Assembly: GCA_036396755.1 (NCBI GenBank)
Contig: DASWKG010000075.1
Location: forward strand, 1-18,114
DNA: 18,114 nucleotides
Direction of reading: 5' to 3'
DNA from: DASWKG01 sp036396755
Lineage (GTDB): Bacteria > Actinomycetota > UBA4738 > CALAEC01
Shown here: positions 14,901-18,114 of the stretch, piece after piece
Layout of the letters: each line of letters starts with the position of its first letter
Position numbering within the stretch: the first letter of the stretch is position 1
Position numbers and translations under genes: made by a program
Notes under the pieces: generated by a model
What the model was told of the DNA's origin: nothing
Databases searched by the model: none
What the model saw: the letters and a program-made list of their open reading frames with translations, nothing else

Positions 14901-15541
14901 GCCGCCGGCGCCGGTTCGCGACCCCGTCCGGCCCGGTCTCCGGCCTGCTCGACGATGCCGACGGCCCGCTGCTGATCGTGGCCCACGGAGCGGGCGCCGA
15001 CATGATCTCGCCGGTCCTCGCCGGGTTCGCGGAAGGGCTGAAGGCCGGCGGGGTCGCCTGCCTCCGCTTCAACTTCAACTACCGGGAGCAGGGCCGCAAG
15101 GCGCCGGACCACGAGCGCGTCCTGCGAGCCGCCTGGACGAGCGTCTTCGAGAAGATGGCGTCCGATGGGCGGTCGGTCTGGGTGGGCGGGAAGTCGCTCG
15201 GCGGCCGGATCGCCTCGATGGTCGTCGCCGACGGGATGCCTGCCGCGGGGCTCGTCTTCCTCGGCTACCCGCTTCACCCGCCCGGCAAGCCCGAGCGCAT
15301 CCGCGACGCGCACCTTCCCTCGATCCGGGTGCCGATGCTGTTCATCCAGGGGACCGGCGACCCCTTCGCCCGGCGCGACCTGCTCGACGGCGTCCTGCGG
15401 AAGCTCGGCGAGCGGGCGGTGCTGCACCCGGTCGAGGGCGGCGATCACTCGTTCCGGGTCCGCGGCCGGCCACGCGACGACGAGGCCACCGGCAGGCGCC
15501 TCGGCTCGGTGGCGGCGCGGTTCGTGCGACGCCGCGGATAG
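14897..15541 (+). CDS. Alpha/beta hydrolase, TEX30/KANL3-like small hydrolase
   Basis: The GTG start overlaps the glnD stop as GTGA (14897-14900), so it is translated as part of the glnD operon. The 214-residue product has an alpha/beta hydrolase core: LLIVAHGAGADMIS (oxyanion loop), nucleophile elbow GGKSLGGR with Ser100, GTGDPFA with Asp155 and GGDHSF with His184, a complete catalytic triad. Size and the HGAG and FNYREQGRK stretches fit the TEX30/KANL3-like group often annotated as dienelactone hydrolase family. No signal peptide is present, so it acts in the cytoplasm. The substrate is unknown, and the link to nitrogen control may be only positional. Confidence 0.85.
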   Translation: MSRRRRFATPSGPVSGLLDDADGPLLIVAHGAGADMISPVLAGFAEGLKAGGVACLRFNFNYREQGRKAPDHERVLRAAWTSVFEKMASDGRSVWVGGKSLGGRIASMVVADGMPAAGLVFLGYPLHPPGKPERIRDAHLPSIRVPMLFIQGTGDPFARRDLLDGVLRKLGERAVLHPVEGGDHSFRVRGRPRDDEATGRRLGSVAARFVRRRG

Positions 15542-15544
15542 AGT
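15539..15544 (+). promoter_or_regulatory. Leaderless -10 box (TAGAGT) overlapping the upstream stop codon
   Basis: TAGAGT fits TANNNT; its first three bases are the stop codon of the hydrolase gene. It lies exactly 6 nt before ATG 15551, the same geometry as at 1711 and 7746. A separate leaderless transcript could therefore start at the zinc-protein gene even though it sits within a tight gene string. Confidence 0.5.
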
Positions 15545-15550
15545 GTGGTC

Positions 15551-15814
15551 ATGCCTCGACGACACCGATCCGCACGCGACCGCCAGCCCCCCGAGCCCAT
15601 CCGGCCGCCATCCGGCATCGCGCCGGGGTGGGCGCAGGTGCACGGGTTCACCGTCCACGTGAGCTCGCTGGAGCGCGACTACGTCTGCCCCGGCTGCAAC
15701 CAGCTCGTCCGCGGCGGCGAGCACCTCGTCGTCTACCCCGACGACGAGCCCGACCTTCGCCGTCACTGGCACAGCGAGTGCTGGCGGCGAGAGCTGAAGC
15801 GAGGAGGCCCCTGA
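15551..15814 (+). CDS. Small zinc-binding protein of the actinobacterial CPGC/HWH type
   Basis: The 87-residue protein has a basic N-terminus (MPRRHRSARDRQ), then CPGC (Cys46, Cys49) and HWHSEC (His72, His74, Cys77), a compact likely zinc site. I recall similar small proteins in actinobacteria, sometimes labelled ATP/GTP-binding protein without clear basis. ATG 15551 is preferred over GTG 15545 because of the -10 box 6 nt upstream. Its TGA overlaps the esterase ATG by one base (TGATG). The position between two hydrolases suggests a shared pathway, but the function is unknown; the Arg/His-rich tail would suit nucleic-acid binding. Confidence 0.8.
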   Translation: MPRRHRSARDRQPPEPIRPPSGIAPGWAQVHGFTVHVSSLERDYVCPGCNQLVRGGEHLVVYPDDEPDLRRHWHSECWRRELKRGGP

Positions 15815-16839
15815 TGCGCCCCTGGTCCCAGGAGCTCGCCGGGCGGTTCGAGGAGCACGTCTTCGAGAGCGAGGCGCTGAAGGGGAACGCGCTGGGCGAC
15901 CCGGACGAGCGACCGCTGTGGGTGTACCTGCCGCCCGGCTACGACGACGAGCCCGACCGCCGCTACCCGGTCGTGTACCAGATCCAGGGCCTCACCGGGC
16001 AGCTCGACATGTGGAGGAACCGCTCGGCGTTCCGGAGGAACTTCCCCGAGCTGGCCGACGAGCTGTTCGCGAGCGGCGAGGCGCCGCCGGCGATCATCGT
16101 GTGGGTCGATTGCTGGACGTCGCTCGCGGGGAGCCAGTTCCTCGACTCCCCCGCGACGGGCAGCTACCACACGTACCTGTGCGACGAGATCGTGCCGTGG
16201 GTCGACGAGCGCTACCGCACGCTGGCGGCGCGCGATCATCGCGGCATCGCCGGGAAGTCGAGCGGCGGCTACGGCGCGATGGTCACCCCGATGCTGCGCC
16301 CCGACCTGTGGGGCGGCCTCGCGACCCACGCCGGCGACGCGCTGTTCGAGGTCTGCTACCTCCCGGAGTTCCGCGAGTCGGCCCGGGCGCTGCGCGACGA
16401 CTACGAGGGCTCGTTCGAGAAGTTCTGGGAGGACTTCCGCGGCCGGCCCGCGTTCTCGAAGGAGAGCGACGGCGTGCTGCTGAACGGCTGGTGCATGGCC
16501 GCGTGCTACTCGGCCGACCCCGACGGCACGGTCCGGCTCCCGTTCGACCCCGCCACCGGCGAGCTGATCCCCGAGGTCTGGGAGCGGTGGCTCGCGTGGG
16601 ACCCCGTGCGCATGGTCCCGAAGCACGCCGACGCGCTCCGCTCGATGAAGGCGATCTACATCGACGCGGGGAAGAAGGACGAGTGGTACCTCGACCTCGG
16701 GGCCGAGGCGTTCCGCCGGGCCCTCGAGGAAGCCGGCGTCACCGACGTCTTCTTCGAGCTCTTCGACGCCACCCACATGAGCATCGAGTACCGCTACCCG
16801 AAGAGCCTCAAGTACCTGACCGAACGCCTCAGTCCGTAG
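15814..16839 (+). CDS. Esterase D / S-formylglutathione-hydrolase-like alpha/beta hydrolase
   Basis: ATG 15814 shares one base with the upstream stop and has GAGGAGG (15801-15807) as ribosome binding site. The 341-residue product shows LWVYLPPGYDDEPDRRYPVVY, the entry strand of the putative esterase family (COG0627/COG2382), the nucleophile elbow GKSSGGYGAM with Ser149, an acid in IDAGKKDEW and the His in DATHMSIEYRYP near the C-terminus. Members hydrolyse carboxylic esters, for example S-formylglutathione, enterobactin or acyl-glycans. It has no signal peptide. At 341 residues it is longer than typical S-formylglutathione hydrolases (about 280), with an insert at about 190-250. The substrate is unknown. 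Confidence 0.85.
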   Translation: MRPWSQELAGRFEEHVFESEALKGNALGDPDERPLWVYLPPGYDDEPDRRYPVVYQIQGLTGQLDMWRNRSAFRRNFPELADELFASGEAPPAIIVWVDCWTSLAGSQFLDSPATGSYHTYLCDEIVPWVDERYRTLAARDHRGIAGKSSGGYGAMVTPMLRPDLWGGLATHAGDALFEVCYLPEFRESARALRDDYEGSFEKFWEDFRGRPAFSKESDGVLLNGWCMAACYSADPDGTVRLPFDPATGELIPEVWERWLAWDPVRMVPKHADALRSMKAIYIDAGKKDEWYLDLGAEAFRRALEEAGVTDVFFELFDATHMSIEYRYPKSLKYLTERLSP

Positions 16840-16849
16840 CCCCCCACCC

Positions 16850-16898
16850 GTTCTGTTGACACTGAGCCTCGCCCTCCGAGGGTGTGTGTCAACAGAAC
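16850..16898. repeat. Perfect 13-bp inverted repeat between converging genes, likely bidirectional terminator
   Basis: GTTCTGTTGACAC (16850-16862) and GTGTCAACAGAAC (16886-16898) are exact reverse complements 23 nt apart. Inside, CCTCG (16867-16871) pairs with CGAGG (16877-16881). The outer arms are only about 46% G+C, unlike the surrounding DNA. The element begins 11 nt after the esterase stop and ends 29 nt before the stop of the opposing cupredoxin gene, the usual site of a shared terminator. No T-tract is present, so a dispersed repeat or protein-binding palindrome is also possible. Confidence 0.6.
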
Positions 16899-16926
16899 GA
16901 GGAAGGTCCGCGCTCGAGGGGGTCGT

Positions 16927-17517
16927 CTACTCCTCAGTGCGGCGGCGGCGGCGGCCGATGCGGAACCCGATTCCGCCGGTCAGCGCGCTCAGCCCCAGGA
17001 TCGCCGCCGACCAGGGCAGCACCCCGTCGGTGGTCGACCCGGCGTCGACCGCCGGGGTGTCGGGGAGGTCCACTGCCCGATCCCCAGCAGGCTCCGCGAC
17101 CGTCTCGGGCTCGGCCGGCTCGGTCTCGGCGAGCGAACCCGGTCCCTTTCCGTCCCCGACCACGATGGCGCCGTTCATGCCGGGGTGGAAGATGCACGTG
17201 TACGAGTAGACGCCCTCCTCGTCGAAGGTCACCCGGACCTCGTCACCCTGGCCCAAGGCGTCGGTCCCGGTTCCCCAGCCGCCCGCGCCGGTGACGGTGT
17301 GCTCGTAGTCATCCTTGTTGACGAAGCGGACGGTGGTTCCCGGGTCGGTCCAGAGTGTGCTGGGCCCGAAGCAGCTCATCGCCATCGCCACCGTGTCGCC
17401 AGCGCCGGGCTCGGTCGGCTCGTGACAGCCCCCTCCACCGGCCCCGGCGGGCGCCGCGGGAAGCATCAGGGCGACTCCCACCAGTGCCGTGCTCGCCATC
17501 GCTGCCAGCCTCCTCAT
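16927..17517 (-). CDS. Membrane-anchored amicyanin-type cupredoxin
   Basis: The 196-residue protein has a signal peptide (1-26, LVGVALMLPAAPAGA), a cupredoxin domain (about 31-122) and a C-terminal helix (LPWSAAILGLSALTGGIGF) followed by RRRRR, so the domain faces outwards and is tethered to the membrane. The type-1 copper ligands are His73 (YEHTV), Cys108, His111 and Met114 (C-x2-H-x2-M in YTCIFHPGM), the short amicyanin-like spacing. Cys31 and Cys49 may form a disulfide. A Pro/Glu/Asp-rich stalk links domain and anchor. It probably shuttles electrons or handles copper at the cell surface. The start overlaps the upstream gene's stop by ATGA, with GGGAGGA before it. Confidence 0.88.
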   Translation of the reverse strand: MRRLAAMASTALVGVALMLPAAPAGAGGGGCHEPTEPGAGDTVAMAMSCFGPSTLWTDPGTTVRFVNKDDYEHTVTGAGGWGTGTDALGQGDEVRVTFDEEGVYSYTCIFHPGMNGAIVVGDGKGPGSLAETEPAEPETVAEPAGDRAVDLPDTPAVDAGSTTDGVLPWSAAILGLSALTGGIGFRIGRRRRRTEE

Positions 17518-18101
17518 GGTTCCTCCCTTCTCCTCCTCTGCAGGAGGGCTTCGATCACGAGGAGAGCGCCCACCGCCACGCCCGCAGCGATGGGCCGGGC
17601 GTCTAACGGGCGCTCCTGGTCGAGTCGCCCCCGTTGGATGTTTGGGATCGCACCGGCCCCGTCACGGGACCCACGCGGTAGGACATGGACCTCGGCGTTC
17701 AGCCAGTCCGGGTAGTAGTGCGAATAAGGATCTCGCTGGGCGAGGACCCACGCTCCCCGCCTCGGGATGGAGATGGTTGTCTCGTAGCGGGCCGGTCCCG
17801 TTCGTTCCCAGGGCCCGAGGGGCCGCTCGATCCGGTTCGGCCCGCGTTGCGGGAAGGCGTGTGCCGGATACAGGTGGATGTCCCAGTTGGCGACCCCCAG
17901 CCGGGCATGAGGCCACGGATCGGCCAGGTCCGGTTGTCCGTCGGGGGTCCAGTCCCACGTTTGCAGGACCACCATCGTCGCTTCGCCCGCAACGGGCTGT
18001 CCCGGCCGAAACTCCCAGGTGAGCGCGGGTCCTTTCGCCGAGGCGGGAGCGGCGATCCACAGCAGCAGTCCGAGCAGGACCGGAGGGCCGAGCTTCTTCA
18101 C
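17514..18101 (-). CDS. Exported membrane-anchored protein, possibly FixH/YtkA-like
   Basis: The first gene of the minus-strand unit has 195 residues from GTG 18101 (the frame is open to the right edge, so an earlier start is possible). It has a signal peptide (LLGLLLWIAAPASA, cleavage near residue 22) and a C-terminal membrane helix (about 168-186) followed by RRRREE. The middle has beta-sandwich features: PGQPVAGEATMVVLQTW near the start and ARYETTISIPRRGAWVLAQRDP, close to the GxYxxxxxxPxxGxWxxxV pattern of YtkA/FixH-type domains, which often accompany copper proteins. That family call is only suggestive. The 4-bp overlap with the cupredoxin gene indicates that the two act together outside the membrane. 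Confidence 0.7.
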   Translation of the reverse strand: MKKLGPPVLLGLLLWIAAPASAKGPALTWEFRPGQPVAGEATMVVLQTWDWTPDGQPDLADPWPHARLGVANWDIHLYPAHAFPQRGPNRIERPLGPWERTGPARYETTISIPRRGAWVLAQRDPYSHYYPDWLNAEVHVLPRGSRDGAGAIPNIQRGRLDQERPLDARPIAAGVAVGALLVIEALLQRRRREEP

Positions 18102-18114
18102 GATCCCGGTACAC

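Noticed and set aside
17047..17091. LPDTP before the C-terminal helix of the cupredoxin, as a sortase signal
   Set aside because: It is not LPxTG or LAxTG, and it lies about a dozen residues too far from the membrane helix; a plain membrane tether explains the sequence better.

Overview
The window is chromosomal DNA with very high G+C (about 70% by eye) and almost no non-coding space. Several independent signs point to an actinobacterium (Actinomycetota): a DUF5319 protein, an amtB-PII-glnD operon preceded by a GlnR-type box, a likely F420-dependent luciferase-like oxidoreductase, a mycobacterial-order LigD (Pol-PE-Lig) beside Ku, a small actinobacterial CPGC/HWH zinc protein, and several genes that look leaderless, with a TANNNT box 6-8 nt before the start codon. 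The class cannot be resolved from this stretch. No mobile element, CRISPR array, rRNA or tRNA was seen, so this is core-type rather than island DNA.

Layout. 1-620: 3' part of a luciferase-like oxidoreductase. 703-3874, plus strand: a compact RmuC-family protein, a small unknown protein, a four-helix membrane protein, a PIG-L deacetylase, and a DUF5319 protein carrying an extra zinc ribbon. 3899-5260: an orphan membrane histidine kinase, which meets ligD tail to tail with a 4-bp overlap. 5257-8676: a complete bacterial NHEJ module, ligD (minus) and ku (plus), diverging from a 105-bp spacer that holds two -10 boxes and a centred inverted repeat. 8683-8982: the decayed 3' end of a metallo-beta-lactamase-fold gene. 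8999-10689: a secreted five-Asp-box (BNR) protein preceded by an unusual leader with a stem-loop, two Shine-Dalgarno sites and a hydrophobic 20-codon ORF overlapping the main start. 10686-14900: GlnR-type box, amtB, PII gene and glnD, the nitrogen-sensing unit. 14897-16839: two alpha/beta hydrolases flanking a small zinc protein, run on from glnD with 4-bp and 1-bp overlaps. 16850-16898: a perfect 13-bp inverted repeat between converging genes. 16927-18101, minus strand: a two-gene unit for a membrane-tethered amicyanin-type cupredoxin and a signal-peptide protein with a C-terminal anchor.

How the genes work together. AmtB takes up ammonium, PII senses nitrogen status and can plug AmtB, and GlnD modifies PII at Tyr51; the GlnR-type box suggests induction under nitrogen limitation. 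Ku and LigD together perform end joining of double-strand breaks. The cupredoxin and its partner probably act on the outer face of the membrane in copper or electron-transfer chemistry. No clear case for a wholly new multi-gene system was found. The most unusual signals are the leader before the BNR gene, the symmetric element between ligD and ku, the 13-bp inverted repeat at 16850-16898, the DUF5319-zinc ribbon fusion and the missing start codon of glnD.
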